This document shows positions 17,776 to 28,035 of a stretch of DNA of 64,000 nt, piece after piece. The stretch's first letter is position 1; each line of letters starts with the position of its first letter. The DNA is from Streptomyces olivoverticillatus (GTDB lineage: Bacteria > Actinomycetota > Actinomycetes > Streptomycetales > Streptomycetaceae), in assembly GCF_014203555.1 (NCBI RefSeq), contig NZ_JACHJH010000002.1, positions 590,791 to 654,790 of the forward strand, in the 5' to 3' direction. The notes under the pieces are model-generated. The model did no database searches. It saw nothing but the letters and a program-made list of their open reading frames with translations, and was not told the origin of the DNA. Both the position numbers and the translations under genes were made by a program.

Positions 17776-18600
17776 ATGGTCATTTCGCAGCTCACCGCCG
17801 CGCATGTCATATCCGCCGACCTCCACTCCGCCGGCGCCCACGCCGTCGTACGTCACGCCGCCCCGCTGTTCCACCCGGGCGCCGGCCAAGGGACCCGGCA
17901 GTTCGTCGAACTGGCCCTCGCGCTGCTGCTGTCGTCGCTCATCGGCCTGGAGCGCGAGCGGCAGCAGAAGAGCGCGGGGCTGCGCACGCACACCCTGGTG
18001 GGTGTGGGCAGTGCGCTGTTCATGGAGGTCTCGATGCACGGCTTCACCGCCGTGACGGGGCTGCCGGGCGTCGGTCTCGACCCCTCCCGGGTCGCCGCGC
18101 AGATCGTCTCCGGCATCGGCTTCATCGGCGGCGGCCTGATCTTCGTGCGCCGCGACGCGGTCCGGGGCCTGACCACGGCCGCCACCATCTGGCTGACCTG
18201 CGCGGTCGGCATGGCGTGCGGCGGCGGGCTGCCGCTGCTCGGCGCGGCCGCGACCCTGGTGCACTTCCTGGTGGTGCGCGGCTTCCCGATGGTCACCCGG
18301 CGGCTGTCCGTCACGCCGACGGCCGAGCGGGTCGAGCTGCGGCTGTCCTACCGGACGCGGCGCGGGTTGCTGGGCCGGGTGCTGGAGCTGTGCACCAAGC
18401 GCGGCTTCCGGGTCACCGATGTGCAGATCGATACCGAGGCGACGGACGGCCACGAGAAGGGCCACGGCAAGACCAGGGAAGCCGGGGTCGTGCTGAGCCT
18501 GGAGGGCAAGGGCTCCGCGCACCCGATCGTCGAGGAGCTCATGGACTGGGAGGGCATCTTCGGCGTCGGCCTGAGCGCCCACCGCGACAGCACGGAATGA
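17776..18600 (+). CDS. MgtC/SapB family membrane protein
   Basis: A 274-residue protein. Four or five membrane segments lie in the first half, with the family signature LSSLIGLERERQQKSAGLRTHTLVGVGSALF and IVSGIGFIGGGLIF. The C-terminal half is a cytoplasmic ACT-like domain. MgtC-type proteins help survival at low magnesium and inside macrophages in pathogens; in soil actinomycetes the role is unknown. It is divergent from the peptidase-like gene across about 90 bases. No magnesium riboswitch was apparent upstream. Confidence 0.88.
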   Translation: MVISQLTAAHVISADLHSAGAHAVVRHAAPLFHPGAGQGTRQFVELALALLLSSLIGLERERQQKSAGLRTHTLVGVGSALFMEVSMHGFTAVTGLPGVGLDPSRVAAQIVSGIGFIGGGLIFVRRDAVRGLTTAATIWLTCAVGMACGGGLPLLGAAATLVHFLVVRGFPMVTRRLSVTPTAERVELRLSYRTRRGLLGRVLELCTKRGFRVTDVQIDTEATDGHEKGHGKTREAGVVLSLEGKGSAHPIVEELMDWEGIFGVGLSAHRDSTE

Positions 18601-18662
18601 CACCGCCTCTTCCGGACGGGTGAACTCGCTTGGCAGTAAGCCGGGTTCATCGGATACGGTGC

Positions 18663-18696
18663 GGGGGGCGGGGTCACCTGACGGGCCCCGCCCCCC
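18663..18696. terminator. Bidirectional hairpin terminator
   Basis: GGGGGGCGGGG (18663-18673) and CCCCGCCCCCC (18686-18696) form a perfect 11-bp stem with a 12-base loop between the convergent MgtC-like and SGNH hydrolase genes. There is no U-tract, as is common in Streptomyces. Confidence 0.7.
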
Positions 18697-18700
18697 GGCG

Positions 18701-19594
18701 TCACGCGGCCGGTTCCCGGGCGGTGATTGTCCGGTACGCCATTTCGGCCAGTTCCCCCTGCCCCTGCTTGCTCGGGTGGAACCAGTCCCACTGGCTCAAC
18801 TCCTGCCCGGTGAAGCCGTAGCCGTGCACCGCGCCGTCGTAGCGACACAGGGCGTCCCGGGCGCAGACGTCCTTCAATGCGGCGTTGTACTCGCCGACGC
18901 GCTTGTCGACCTGGGCGCGCCGCTCGACCGCCTCGGGGTCCTGGGCGTCGGCGTCGCCCAGCATGGACGGGCAGATGGCGGCCAGCTTCCACACCTGCTT
19001 CCCCAGCGCGTTCTTGCGCCCCTCGGACCACAGCCGTTTGAGGTCCGGCACCCCGGCCACGTACACCTGGGAGGTGGGCAGCGAGCGGCGGAGGTCGGCG
19101 ATCGAGCTCTCGAAGTCCTTGCGGAAGATGTCCACCGGCGTCATATCGGCCACGCTCGGGCGACAGGCGTCGTTGGCCCCGAGCAGTACGGTCACCAACT
19201 GCGGCTTGTGGGCGATGGCCGAGCGCATCTGGCCGGGCAACTCGGCCATCCGGGCGCCGGTCCTGGCGTAGTTCCAGCTGTTGTCCGCCGGTTGGGCCAG
19301 CAGCCGCCGGGCGAGGCTGTCGACCTCGGTGCCGGTGGCCCAGGAGGCCTCGGGGCAGTCGGAGAGCAGGGAACAGGCGTCGAAGCCACGGGTGATGGAG
19401 TCGCCGAGCGAGGCGATCGACGCCGGGCGCGGGTTCCAGGCCGGGCGTGGGCTGGGCTTGGGCCGGGCGGCGGTCGGGCCGGCGTCGCTCGCGCCGCCCC
19501 CGTCGTCGCACCCCGTGGCCAGCAGGGCCGCGGCGAGCACTGTGACGGCGGCCCGCACCACCGTGGACCGCCTTCGCCTCGTGGCGCCCTCCAT
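18701..19594 (-). CDS. SGNH/GDSL hydrolase lipoprotein
   Basis: A 297-residue exported esterase-like protein. A lipobox LLATGC places the lipidated Cys at residue 29. The SGNH blocks are all present: GDSIT in SIASLGDSITRGFD (nucleophile Ser), Gly in ARTGARMAE, GAND in VLLGANDACR, and the Asp/His pair in QWDWFHPSKQGQGELAE. Cysteine-rich segments suggest disulfides outside the cell. It probably hydrolyses an ester at the cell surface. The start at 19594 has GGAGGGGGAG upstream. Confidence 0.9.
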   Translation of the reverse strand: MEGATRRRRSTVVRAAVTVLAAALLATGCDDGGGASDAGPTAARPKPSPRPAWNPRPASIASLGDSITRGFDACSLLSDCPEASWATGTEVDSLARRLLAQPADNSWNYARTGARMAELPGQMRSAIAHKPQLVTVLLGANDACRPSVADMTPVDIFRKDFESSIADLRRSLPTSQVYVAGVPDLKRLWSEGRKNALGKQVWKLAAICPSMLGDADAQDPEAVERRAQVDKRVGEYNAALKDVCARDALCRYDGAVHGYGFTGQELSQWDWFHPSKQGQGELAEMAYRTITAREPAA

Positions 19595-19891
19595 GGTCTT
19601 CTCCCCCTCCGGCCGGGTGATATCTGTCCTGGACCGACGGTACGTCACGCCGGGAACGTCATCGCACGGTAGCTTTTCTCCGGCCCCGATAACTGGCCCA
19701 CGGCTTACAACACGTCACATCCTGTCGCATTTCAGGAGAATTGCCACCAGTGGTGTTTACTGTTGGTAACCTCGTAGAGCTTGGTGCGGGAGTGGCCATT
19801 GGGGCAGAATGCGTACTGCTGTCCCGGGCGGGACCGGTACGGATGCGAGGCCGCTGGGGAAGGTGAACCTCGAACCGCACGGGAGGTCCCG

Positions 19892-20386
19892 GTGACAACA
19901 CGTGGAGTTCTGTATGTGCACTCCGCCCCGCGCGCCCTGTGCCCACACGTGGAATGGGCCGTGGCGGGCGTGCTCGGTGTGCGGGTGACCCTCGACTGGA
20001 TCCGTCAGCCCGCCGCCCCCGACACCTGGCGCACCGAATTCTCCTGGCAGGGCCGGCCCGGCACCGCCTCCAAGCTCGCCTCCGCGCTGCGCGGCTGGCA
20101 CCTGCTGCGCTTCGAGGTGACCGCCGAACCCTGCGCCACCGCCGAGGGCGAGCGCTACAGTTCCACCCCCGACCTGGGCATCTTCCACGCCGTCACCGGC
20201 ATCCACGGCGACATCCTCGTCCCCGAGGACCGGCTGCGCGCCGCCGTCGCCCGCTCCCTCAAGGGCGAGACCGACCTCCAGGCCGAGATCGCCAAACTGC
20301 TGGGCAAGCCCTGGGACGACGAGCTGGAGCCCTTCCGCCACGCGGGCGAGGGTGCGCCCGTCAGATGGCTGCACCAGGTGGTCTGA
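19892..20386 (+). CDS. DUF3145 family protein
   Basis: A 164-residue protein of the actinobacterial DUF3145 family, recognised by the start TTRGVLYVHSAPRALCPHVEWA and by DWIRQPAAPDTWRTEFSWQG and GTASKLASALRGWHLLRFEVT. It has no signal or membrane segment and no known reaction. The family is widely conserved in actinobacteria, suggesting a core role. The GTG start at 19892 is supported by GGAGG at 19882-19886. The 297 bases upstream hold nothing else I can identify except a possible promoter near TTGCCACC and TTGGTAACCT (about 19741-19772). Confidence 0.88.
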   Translation: MTTRGVLYVHSAPRALCPHVEWAVAGVLGVRVTLDWIRQPAAPDTWRTEFSWQGRPGTASKLASALRGWHLLRFEVTAEPCATAEGERYSSTPDLGIFHAVTGIHGDILVPEDRLRAAVARSLKGETDLQAEIAKLLGKPWDDELEPFRHAGEGAPVRWLHQVV

Positions 20387-20433
20387 CCCTTCCGCCTTGC
20401 GCTGGAGTGAGGTCTAACCCCTAGCTTGAAGCC

Positions 20434-21312
20434 ATGTCCGACACCACATCAGTAGCCGTCCTGGGCACCGGAATCATGGGCGCCCCCATGGCCCGCAACC
20501 TCGCCCGCGCAGGCCTCGCCGTCCGTGCGTGGAACCGCAGCCCCGAGAAGGCCGAGCCGCTCGCCGCGCACGGCGTGAGTATCGCCCGGACCCCCGCCGA
20601 AGCCGTGCGGGACGCCGACGTCGTGCTGACGATGCTCTACGACGGGCCCGCCGCCCTCGCCGTGATGCGCGACGCGGCACCGGGGCTGCGGCCCGGCACG
20701 GTCTGGGCCCAGACCACCACCGCCGGGCTGGAGGGGCTCGACGCCCTCGCCTCCTTCGCCGCCGAACACGGCCTGCTGTTCGTCGACGCACCCGTCCTCG
20801 GCACCAAGCAGCCGGCCGAAGAGGGCAAGCTCACCGTCCTGGCCGCCGGACCCGACGCGGCCCGCGCCCCGCTCGGCCCCGTCCTCGACGCCATCGGCAC
20901 CCGCACGGTGTGGGTCGGCGAGGACGGCACGGACGGCGCGGCCAGCCGGCTCAAGCTCGTCCTCAACAGCTGGGTGCTCACCGTCACCCACGGCACCGCC
21001 GAGGCCCTCGCCCTGGCCAAGGGCCTGGGCGTCGACCCCGAGCGCTTCCTGGACGCCGTGGCCGGCGGCCCGCTGGACATGGGCTACCTCCGGGCGAAGG
21101 CCGCGCTCCTGCTCGGCGGCGAGCTCACCCCGCCGTCCTTCGCGACCACCACCGCCGAGAAGGACGCCCGCCTCATCGTCGCGGCGGGGGAGCGGGCCGG
21201 GGTCCGGCTGGACGTCGCGGCGGCGGGCGCCGAACGCTTCCACCGGGCCGTCGAACAGGGGCACGGCGACGAGGACATGGTGGCCTCGTACTTCGCCAGC
21301 TTCGACAGCTGA
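20434..21312 (+). CDS. NAD(P)-dependent beta-hydroxyacid dehydrogenase
   Basis: A 292-residue member of the 3-hydroxyisobutyrate dehydrogenase family. The N-terminal Rossmann motif VAVLGTGIMGAPMARNLARAG and the following WNRSPEKAEPL suggest NADPH preference (Arg/Ser after the second strand). The substrate-site signature is FVDAPVLGTKQPAEEGKLTVLAAG and the catalytic Lys is in ASRLKLVLNSWV. It may act on succinic semialdehyde, glyoxylate or a related small acid. It ends just before a strong terminator shared with fabF. Confidence 0.88.
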   Translation: MSDTTSVAVLGTGIMGAPMARNLARAGLAVRAWNRSPEKAEPLAAHGVSIARTPAEAVRDADVVLTMLYDGPAALAVMRDAAPGLRPGTVWAQTTTAGLEGLDALASFAAEHGLLFVDAPVLGTKQPAEEGKLTVLAAGPDAARAPLGPVLDAIGTRTVWVGEDGTDGAASRLKLVLNSWVLTVTHGTAEALALAKGLGVDPERFLDAVAGGPLDMGYLRAKAALLLGGELTPPSFATTTAEKDARLIVAAGERAGVRLDVAAAGAERFHRAVEQGHGDEDMVASYFASFDS

Positions 21313-21332
21313 GGAGCCCTCGGGGAAAAACC

Positions 21333-21373
21333 GAAGGGCCCGTCCGGTCGTCAAGCGACCGGACGGGCCCTTC
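21333..21373. terminator. Strong bidirectional terminator before fabF end
   Basis: GAAGGGCCCGTCCGGTCG (21333-21350) and its exact complement at 21356-21373 form an 18-bp stem with a 5-base loop TCAAG. It lies between the convergent dehydrogenase and fabF genes. AAAAA precedes the stem, giving a U-tract for the minus-strand transcript. Confidence 0.88.
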
Positions 21374-21403
21374 GCCCATATGGGCCAACGGCTCTCGGCG
21401 GGG

Positions 21404-22666
<1,263 letters not shown>

Positions 22667-22733
22667 AGGGATTCTGTCTCCACGTGTAGAGGTGCTGGCA
22701 CCGCCACCGCTCGGGTGGCGACGAACGCTACGG

Positions 22734-22982
22734 TCAGGCCTGGTGCTTCAGGATGTAGTCGGCAGCGTCACCGACGGTCTTGAGGTTCTTGACGTCCTCG
22801 TCCGGGATCTTGACGTCGAAGCGCTCTTCGGCGGCGACGACGACCTCGACCATGGACAGGGAGTCGACGTCCAGGTCGTCGGTGAAGGACTTGTCCAGCT
22901 TGACGTCCTCGACCGGGATGCCGGCGATCTCGTTGACGATCTCGGCGAGGCCCTTGAGGATCTCTTCCTGGGTGGCGGCCAT
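22734..22982 (-). CDS. acpP: Acyl carrier protein
   Basis: An 82-residue acidic carrier protein. The phosphopantetheine-bearing Ser is in the DSL motif of FTDDLDVDSLSMVEVVV. It carries acyl chains during fatty acid synthesis. Its position between fabH and fabF marks it as the primary-metabolism ACP. It ends 67 bases before the fabF start and begins 78 bases after fabH. Confidence 0.98.
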   Translation of the reverse strand: MAATQEEILKGLAEIVNEIAGIPVEDVKLDKSFTDDLDVDSLSMVEVVVAAEERFDVKIPDEDVKNLKTVGDAADYILKHQA

Positions 22983-23060
22983 TGCGGCGCTCCTTTTATG
23001 TATTGCGGTGGAACTGCGTTAAGGGAACTGCAGATGCGGTGAGAATCCGGTGGATCTCGC

Positions 23061-24065
23061 CTAGGGGAGGGTAACGACCGTCGCGGCGTACACGAGACCC
23101 GCCCCGAACCCGATGAGGAGCGCGGTGTCCCCGCTCTTCGCCGCCCCGGTGGCCAGGAGCCGCTCCATGGCCAGCGGAATGGAGGCCGCGGAGGTGTTGC
23201 CCGTGGTCTCCACGTCACGGGCGACCGTGACGCTGTCGGGAAGCTTGAGAGTCTTCACCATCGAATCGATGATGCGCATGTTGGCCTGGTGCGGGATGAA
23301 GACGTCCAAGTCCTCCGGGCTGACGCCCGCCTCGTCCAGCGCCTGCTGGGCGATCTTCGCCATCTCGAAGACGGCCCAGCGGAAGACCGCCTGACCCTCC
23401 TGCGTGATGGCGGGGAACCGGACGTCGGTCTCCTCGCGGTAGACGTCCCAGGCCACGGTCTGCTTGATGGTCTCGGCCTTGTCGCCCTCCGAACCCCAGA
23501 CCGTGGGGCCCATGGCCGGCTCCTTGGAGGGGCCGATGACCACGGCGCCCGCGCCGTCGCCGAACAGGAAGGCCGTGGCGCGGTCCTTCAGGTCGGTGAG
23601 GTCGGACAGCCGCTCCACGCCGATCACCAGGACGTACTCCGCGGAGCCCTCGGTCACCATGCCCTTGGCGAGGGCCAGGCCGTAGCCGAAGCCCGCGCAC
23701 CCGGCGGAGATGTCGAAGGCGGCGGGGCGGCCCGCACCGATCTTGTGGGCGATCTCGGTGGCGATGGCCGGGGTCTGCTTGAAGTGCGACACCGTCGAGA
23801 CGAGGACGGCGCCGATCTGCTCGGGCGCGATCCCGGCGTCGGCGATCGCCTTGCCCGCGGCCTCGATGGACATCGCGGCCACGGTCTCCTCCGGGCCGGC
23901 CCAGTGCCGGGTGGCGATGCCCGAGCGCGAGCGGATCCACTCGTCCGAGGAGTCGATGTGCTTGAGGATCTCCTCGTTCGGCACCACGCGGACGGGGCGG
24001 TAGCCGCCCACGCCCATGATGCGCGCGTACGGGGAACCCTTGCCGGGCTTGATCTTGCCAGTCAT
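23061..24065 (-). CDS. fabH: 3-oxoacyl-ACP synthase III
   Basis: A 334-residue initiating ketosynthase that joins an acyl-CoA primer with malonyl-ACP. The catalytic Cys is in FDISAGCAGFGYGLA, His in FIPHQANMRIID, and Asn in ETTGNTSAASIPLA. In Streptomyces FabH prefers branched starter units, which gives iso and anteiso fatty acids. It follows fabD with a 13-base gap and is surely cotranscribed with it. Confidence 0.97.
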   Translation of the reverse strand: MTGKIKPGKGSPYARIMGVGGYRPVRVVPNEEILKHIDSSDEWIRSRSGIATRHWAGPEETVAAMSIEAAGKAIADAGIAPEQIGAVLVSTVSHFKQTPAIATEIAHKIGAGRPAAFDISAGCAGFGYGLALAKGMVTEGSAEYVLVIGVERLSDLTDLKDRATAFLFGDGAGAVVIGPSKEPAMGPTVWGSEGDKAETIKQTVAWDVYREETDVRFPAITQEGQAVFRWAVFEMAKIAQQALDEAGVSPEDLDVFIPHQANMRIIDSMVKTLKLPDSVTVARDVETTGNTSAASIPLAMERLLATGAAKSGDTALLIGFGAGLVYAATVVTLP

Positions 24066-24078
24066 GCTCTCGGGCTCC

Positions 24079-25029
24079 TTATTCGGCCGGGGCGGCGTCG
24101 GCGGCGTGCTCGGCGATCAGCTCGCGGGCCGCGCCGAGGTCGTCCGGGCTCTTGAGCGCGAGGGTCTTCACGCCCGGCAGGGCGCGCTTGGCCAGGCCCA
24201 CGAGGGTCCCGCCGGGGGCCACCTCGATCAGGGCGGTGACACCGAGCTCCTTGAAGGTCTCCATGCACAGGTCCCACCGGACCGGGTTGGCCACCTGGCC
24301 GACCAGCCGCCGGACGACCTCGTCGCCGTCCCCGACGACCTGACCGTCCTTGTTGGAGACATAACGCGTACGCGGCTGTGCGGCTTCCACCTCGGCGACC
24401 GCGGCCTCCAGCACCGAGACGGCCGGGGCCATGTGGTGCGTGTGGAAGGCGCCGGCCACCTTCAGCGCGACGACCTTCCGGGTGCCCTCCGGCTTGTCCT
24501 CGGCCAGGGCGGCGAGCTGCTCGGCGGTGCCGGCCGCCACGATCTGGCCCGCGCCGTTGACGTTCGCCGGGGTCAGGCCCAGCTTCTCGAGGTGCGGGAG
24601 GACGTTCTCCGGGTCGCCGCCGAGCAGCGCGGACATGCCGGTCTCGGTGACGGCCGCGGCCTCGGCCATGGCCAGGCCGCGCTTGCGGACGAGCTCCATG
24701 GCGGTGCGCTCGGAGAGCACACCGGTCAGCGCGGCGGCGGCGAGCTCGCCCACGCTGTGCCCGGCGGCGGCACCGACGAGCCGGGAGAAGTCATCGGCCG
24801 TGGGGAAGAGCTGTCCGGCCGACACCAGGGCGGACGCGACGAGCAGCGGCTGGGCCACGGCGGTGTCGCGGATTTCGTCGGCGTCGGCGTTCGTGCCGTA
24901 GTGGACGAGGTCCAAGTCGATGGCGTCCGACCACTCACGCAGGCGGTCGGTGACGCCAGGGAGGTCGAGCCAGGGGGTCAGGAAGCCGGGCGTCTGAGCG
25001 CCCTGGCCGGGAGCGACGAGTACGAGCAC
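24079..25029 (-). CDS. fabD: Malonyl-CoA:ACP acyltransferase
   Basis: A 316-residue transferase that loads malonyl onto ACP. GQGAQTPGF near the N-terminus, the nucleophile elbow GAAAGHSVGELAAAAL, and the C-terminal FHTHHMAPA with the catalytic His define the family. I start at GTG 25029 (VLVLVAPGQGAQ), which gives the usual length; GTG 25035 and ATG 25056 are also in frame. First gene of the fab operon, with fasR 98 bases upstream on the same strand. Confidence 0.95.
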   Translation of the reverse strand: MLVLVAPGQGAQTPGFLTPWLDLPGVTDRLREWSDAIDLDLVHYGTNADADEIRDTAVAQPLLVASALVSAGQLFPTADDFSRLVGAAAGHSVGELAAAALTGVLSERTAMELVRKRGLAMAEAAAVTETGMSALLGGDPENVLPHLEKLGLTPANVNGAGQIVAAGTAEQLAALAEDKPEGTRKVVALKVAGAFHTHHMAPAVSVLEAAVAEVEAAQPRTRYVSNKDGQVVGDGDEVVRRLVGQVANPVRWDLCMETFKELGVTALIEVAPGGTLVGLAKRALPGVKTLALKSPDDLGAARELIAEHAADAAPAE

Positions 25030-25097
25030 CCTCACACTCTCTCTCGTGGACGGCATCGCCCACCCGTGGGGACAGGGACGAAGAACCGTCAGGGGAA

Positions 25098-25114
25098 TTG
25101 TGGACGTTCAACAA
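25098..25114 (-). promoter_or_regulatory. Candidate FasR operator upstream of fabD
   Basis: On the minus strand TTGTTG-N5-CCACAA forms an imperfect inverted repeat (5 of 6 arm positions match), located 69 bases upstream of the fabD start in the fasR-fabD gap. FasR is known to activate this operon by binding the fabD promoter; that this repeat is the site is inference. Confidence 0.4.
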
Positions 25115-25127
25115 AAGACTACGGATG

Positions 25128-26309
25128 TCACTCCGTGTCGGCCAGCCGCCCGAGGATCAGTGCGATCCGCAGCGTAAAGGCGGAACGGACATCGGAGGGT
25201 GACCAGCCGGTGACGTCCGTCACACGTCGGAGCCGGTATCGCACGGTGTTGGGGTGGACGAACAACATCCTGGCCGCCCCCTCCAGACTGCTCGCCTGCT
25301 CCAGGTAGACACTCAGCGTCTCCAGCAGAGCCGAGCCCGCTTCCTCCAGCGGTCTGTAGATCTCCTCCACCAGCTGCTCGCGGGCAGCCGGATCCCCGGC
25401 CATCGCACGCTCGGGCAGCAGGTCGTCCGCCAGCACCGGCCGGGGGGCGTCCGGCCAGGCGGCGCACGCCTTGAGGCCCGCCGCCGCGGCCTGCGCGGAG
25501 CGGGTCGCGGCCAGCAGATCGGCCACCACCGGTCCGGCCACCACGGGCCCGGCCGCGAACGGGCCGATCAGCGCCTTGGCCGTCTGGAGCGGATTGTCGG
25601 AGCCGCCCGCGATCACCACCAGCCGGTCCCCGAGCACCCCCGTCAGCACCTGGACCTTCGCATGCCGCGCGGCCCGGCGGATGGCCTCCACCGTCAGCTC
25701 GCTGTCCCCGTTCGGGGCCGTGCCCAGCACCACCGACACGTTCGAGGGCGAGCTCCAGCCGAGCGCTGCCGCCCGCGACAGCGCGCCCTCGTCGGCCTCG
25801 CCCGACAGCACGGCGTTGACCACCAGCGACTCCAGCCGCGCGTCCCACGCGCCCCGCGCCTCGGCGGCCTGCGCGTACACCTGGGCCGTGGCGAAGGCGA
25901 TCTCGCGGGCGTACACCAGCAGCGCCTCGCGCAGCGAGGACTCGTCACCGGGCGCGGCCACCTCGTCGATGGCCGACTCCATGACCTCGATCGTGGTGCG
26001 CACCAGCTCCACGGTCTGGCGCAGCGTGATCGCCCGGGTCAGCTCCCGGGGAGCGGTGCCGAAGACGTCCGTGCTGATGGCCTGCGGGGTCTCCGGATGC
26101 CGGAACCACTCGGTGAAGGCCGCGATGCCGGCCTGGGCCACCAGGCCGATCCAGGACCGGTTCTCCGGGGGCATCGCCCGGTACCACGGCAGCTGGGCGT
26201 CCATCCTGGCGATGGCGGCGGCGGCCAGCGTGCCGGACGACTTCTCCAGGTTGCGGAGAGTGGCGCTGTGGGGATGCGGGGTGTTAGCGGCTGGTTCAGG
26301 CACGGACAC
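25128..26309 (-). CDS. fasR: PucR-type activator of fatty acid synthesis FasR
   Basis: A 393-residue regulator. The C-terminal helix-turn-helix (SSLEGAARMLFVHPNTVRYRLRRVTDVTGW) is of the PucR/CdaR type; the N-terminal helical region (residues 30-150) and a middle GGDEF-like fold precede it. Position directly upstream of fabD-fabH-acpP-fabF is the same as for S. coelicolor FasR, which activates that operon. It probably senses an acyl-CoA or lipid intermediate. It is divergent from the pirin gene across 74 bases. Confidence 0.94.
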   Translation of the reverse strand: MSVPEPAANTPHPHSATLRNLEKSSGTLAAAAIARMDAQLPWYRAMPPENRSWIGLVAQAGIAAFTEWFRHPETPQAISTDVFGTAPRELTRAITLRQTVELVRTTIEVMESAIDEVAAPGDESSLREALLVYAREIAFATAQVYAQAAEARGAWDARLESLVVNAVLSGEADEGALSRAAALGWSSPSNVSVVLGTAPNGDSELTVEAIRRAARHAKVQVLTGVLGDRLVVIAGGSDNPLQTAKALIGPFAAGPVVAGPVVADLLAATRSAQAAAAGLKACAAWPDAPRPVLADDLLPERAMAGDPAAREQLVEEIYRPLEEAGSALLETLSVYLEQASSLEGAARMLFVHPNTVRYRLRRVTDVTGWSPSDVRSAFTLRIALILGRLADTE

Positions 26310-26383
26310 AAGCCTGCCTTATCCCGCGGCGCTACGGAGCCGCCGGGCCCCTGCGAGCGGCCCGGCGGAGCTACCGTGGCCGG

Positions 26384-27067
26384 GTGACGTACGTGCGGCA
26401 GACCATCCAGCGGGCCGGCGAGCGCTTCCGCGGCGGGGAGCCGGCGGCAGGCATCGTGACCTGGCACGCCTTCTCCTTCTCCGGCTTCTACGACCCCGAC
26501 AACGTGCGCTTCGGACCGCTCGCTGCCTGCAACGAGGAGCGCCTCGCGGGCGGCGCGGGCTTCGCCGAGCATCCGCACCGGGACGTGGAGATCGTCACAT
26601 GGGTGGTGGAGGGCGAGCTCACCCACGAGGACTCGGCCGGGCACCGGGAGGTCGTCCGGCCCGGTGACGTGCAGCGGCTGAGCGCGGGCGAGGGCGTGCA
26701 GCACACGGAGCGCAACGCCGGGGCCACTCCGTTGCGGTTCGTGCAGATGTGGCTGACGCCGTCGGAATTCGGGGGCGAGCCCTCGTACGAGGTGGTGCGG
26801 GGCATCGCCGACGGCACGCCGTACGCGCTGGCGCGGGCGGAGGCGGTGCTGCACGTGCGGCGGCTGCGCAGCGGCGACTGCACGGCGCTGCCGGACGCGC
26901 CGTGGATGTACGTGCACGTGGTGCGGGGTGCGGTGCGGCTGGGCGGGGAGGTGCTGCGGGAGGGCGATGCGGCGCGGGTCCTCGATGCGGAGGGCGTCAC
27001 CGCCGAGGCGATCGGGGCCGCGGAGCTCCTGGCGTGGGAGATGCACGCGGAGCCGCACTTCGGGTAG
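26384..27067 (+). CDS. Pirin family protein
   Basis: A 227-residue bicupin. The N-terminal cupin carries the metal-binding set H-x-H ... E ... H in FAEHPHRDVEIVTWVVEGELTHED and SAGEGVQHTERN. Some bacterial pirins have quercetinase activity or bind metabolic enzymes; no partner is evident here. It starts at GTG 26384 and is divergent from fasR. It ends 35 bases from the convergent serine hydrolase gene. Confidence 0.92.
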   Translation: MTYVRQTIQRAGERFRGGEPAAGIVTWHAFSFSGFYDPDNVRFGPLAACNEERLAGGAGFAEHPHRDVEIVTWVVEGELTHEDSAGHREVVRPGDVQRLSAGEGVQHTERNAGATPLRFVQMWLTPSEFGGEPSYEVVRGIADGTPYALARAEAVLHVRRLRSGDCTALPDAPWMYVHVVRGAVRLGGEVLREGDAARVLDAEGVTAEAIGAAELLAWEMHAEPHFG

Positions 27068-27102
27068 CCCGCCCGATCACGCTCGGGCGGGCGGGTGGAC
27101 GA

Positions 27103-27921
27103 TCAGGCCGGGCGCAGCTCGGCGAGGACCGCGTCCGTCAGGGGCGGCCAGGCCGCGACCGCCCACGGGCCGAAGGCCCGGTCCGCGAGGGCGACGCACG
27201 CCGCACCCGCCTCGGGGTCGACCCAGAGGAACGTGCCCGACTGCCCGAAGTGCCCGTAGGTGCGCGGCGAGGACGTCGACCCCGTCCAGTGCGGGGACTT
27301 GCCGTCGCGGATCTCGAAGCCCAGGCCCCAGTCGTTGGGGCGCTGGTGTCCGTAGCCGGGCAGGACGCCCGTCACGCCGGGGAACGCCACCGACGCCGCC
27401 TCGTCCAGCGTCTGCCGCGACAGCAGCCGCGGCGCCTGCAGCTCGGCCGCGAAGCGGGCCAGGTCGTCCACGGTGGAGACGCCGTCCTTCGCGGGCGAGC
27501 CGGGAAGGTCCGTCGAGGCCATGCCCAGCGGTTCGAGGACCGCCTGCCGCAGGTACTCGGCGAAGGGGATGTCCGTCGCCTTGGCGATGTGGTCGCCGAG
27601 CGCCTCGAAGCCCGCGTTGGAGTACAGCCGCCGCGTCCCCGGCTCCGCCATCGCACGGTGCTCGTCGAAGGCCAGCCCGGAGGTGTGCGCGAGCAGGTGC
27701 CGGACGGTCGAACCGGCGGGCCCGGCGGGCTCGTCCAGCTCGATCGCGCCCTCCTCGACGGCGATCAACGCGGCGTACGCGGCCAGCGGCTTGGTGACGG
27801 ACGCCAGGGGGAAGCGATGCCCCGTGGGCCCGTACGATCCCGCGCACCGGCCGTCGGCACGTACGACGGCCGCGGCGGCGGTCTCCACCGGCCAGTTCTC
27901 GATCAAGCGCAGGCTCTCCAT
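27103..27921 (-). CDS. Serine hydrolase of the beta-lactamase/class C fold
   Basis: A 272-residue member of the class C beta-lactamase/PBP4-like esterase family. The SxxK motif is in FPLASVTKPLAAYAAL, the YxN motif in RLYSNAGFEALGDHI, and HFGQSGTF near the C-terminus replaces KTG. No signal peptide is visible, so it is likely cytoplasmic, perhaps an esterase or peptidase. Starts at ATG 27921; a leading in-frame ATG at 27978 would cross the MerR promoter region. Confidence 0.87.
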   Translation of the reverse strand: MESLRLIENWPVETAAAAVVRADGRCAGSYGPTGHRFPLASVTKPLAAYAALIAVEEGAIELDEPAGPAGSTVRHLLAHTSGLAFDEHRAMAEPGTRRLYSNAGFEALGDHIAKATDIPFAEYLRQAVLEPLGMASTDLPGSPAKDGVSTVDDLARFAAELQAPRLLSRQTLDEAASVAFPGVTGVLPGYGHQRPNDWGLGFEIRDGKSPHWTGSTSSPRTYGHFGQSGTFLWVDPEAGAACVALADRAFGPWAVAAWPPLTDAVLAELRPA

Positions 27922-27963
27922 GACCAGGAGCCTAACCCGGCCGGAATTTCCTCCGGATGTCGC

Positions 27964-27994
27964 TTGCCTGGAGTGCACTCCAACTCTCTAGCGT
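27964..27994 (+). promoter_or_regulatory. MerR-type promoter with 19-bp spacer
   Basis: TTGCCT (27964-27969) and TAGCGT (27989-27994) are separated by exactly 19 bases, and a perfect 14-bp palindrome TGGAGTGCACTCCA occupies 27969-27982 inside the spacer. This is the diagnostic layout of promoters activated by MerR-family regulators through DNA untwisting. It reads toward the MerR gene starting at 28036. Confidence 0.88.
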
Positions 27995-28035
27995 GGGGTC
28001 ATCGCGCGATGCGAGAGGTCGTGAGGGGGACGGAA

